Source: Solirubrobacteraceae bacterium
Lineage (GTDB): Bacteria > Actinomycetota > Thermoleophilia > Solirubrobacterales > Solirubrobacteraceae
Length of the DNA stretch: 5,714 bases
Assembly: GCA_030038955.1 (NCBI GenBank)
Contig: JASHQV010000400.1
Span: 1 to 5,714, forward strand
Direction of reading: 5' to 3'
The notes under the pieces are model-generated. The model did not search any database. It saw only the letters and a list, made by a program, of their open reading frames with translations, and was not told the origin of the DNA. Both the position numbers and the translations under genes were made by a program. Shown here piece by piece: positions 5,606 to 5,714 of this stretch (the stretch's first letter is position 1; each line of letters starts with the position of its first letter).

Positions 5606-5714
5606 ATGCAGCCCATGGGACTGGGCACCTCTCTGTTCCTGATCGCCGTAGGCGCCGTGCTCCGATTCGCGATCACGGTCACGACCAAGGACGTGAACAT
5701 CCAGACGGTCGGGG
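5606..5714 (+). CDS. Small membrane protein, DUF6458-like, N-terminal part (3' end outside window)
   Basis: The first 36 codons are present and the frame runs off the window open. The protein begins MQPMGLGTSLFLIAVGAVLR. This resembles the short actinobacterial DUF6458 proteins, which typically start MGIGxSIFLIAxGAILxFAV and continue with a D-x-x-TVG motif before a second helix; here VNIQTVG falls at residues 30-36. The hydrophobic run 8-25 should be the first membrane helix. Family starts usually fall at MG, which favours ATG at 5615. GGAGG at 5591-5595 lies 10 nt before 5606 and 19 nt before 5615, which favours 5606, so the start is unresolved. It follows the transketolase stop by only 5 nt and may be the last gene of that operon. 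Function is unknown. Confidence 0.72.
   Translation, partial: MQPMGLGTSLFLIAVGAVLRFAITVTTKDVNIQTVG

Overview
This window is very GC-rich, with G or C at most third codon positions. It encodes a SelB-type elongation factor, an actinobacterial-type transaldolase of about 370 residues, and the start of a protein resembling the actinobacterial DUF6458 family. Together these point to an actinobacterium, possibly a deep-branching class such as Thermoleophilia. The phylum is a reasonable inference; the class is a guess.

Layout. (1) Positions 1-1814, plus strand: the 3' end of selB, the selenocysteine-specific elongation factor, followed 4 nt later by a complete class III PLP-dependent aminotransferase. 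(2) Positions 1787-2071: the end of that transcription unit. It holds a perfect 23-bp inverted repeat with the aminotransferase stop codon in its loop, a 35-bp tandem repeat of four to five copies, and a second GC-rich hairpin. (3) Positions 2072-2251, minus strand: a 59-residue protein with two predicted membrane helices, convergent with the aminotransferase. (4) Positions 2252-2613: a divergent intergenic region. Its left part has a palindrome and a pair of 20/21-bp direct repeats, placed as if they control the small membrane gene. Its right part is the leader of the next operon. (5) Positions 2614-5600, plus strand: transaldolase and transketolase, overlapping by ATGA and so probably one translationally coupled operon. 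(6) From 5606 to the window end: the N-terminus of a small DUF6458-like membrane protein.

Working together. Transaldolase and transketolase form the reversible non-oxidative branch of the pentose phosphate pathway. They interconvert C3, C4, C5, C6 and C7 sugar phosphates and supply ribose-5-phosphate and erythrose-4-phosphate. The selB fragment suggests that the organism decodes UGA as selenocysteine, but no selenoprotein, selA, selD or tRNA-Sec is visible here. The role of the aminotransferase cannot be fixed from this window.

I see no convincing novel multi-gene system. The points most worth a second look are the non-coding structures (the stop-in-loop inverted repeat, the 35-bp repeats and the control region of the small membrane gene), a possible 30-codon leader ORF ending on the transaldolase start, a substitution at a substrate-binding position of the aminotransferase, and an animal-type transketolase.
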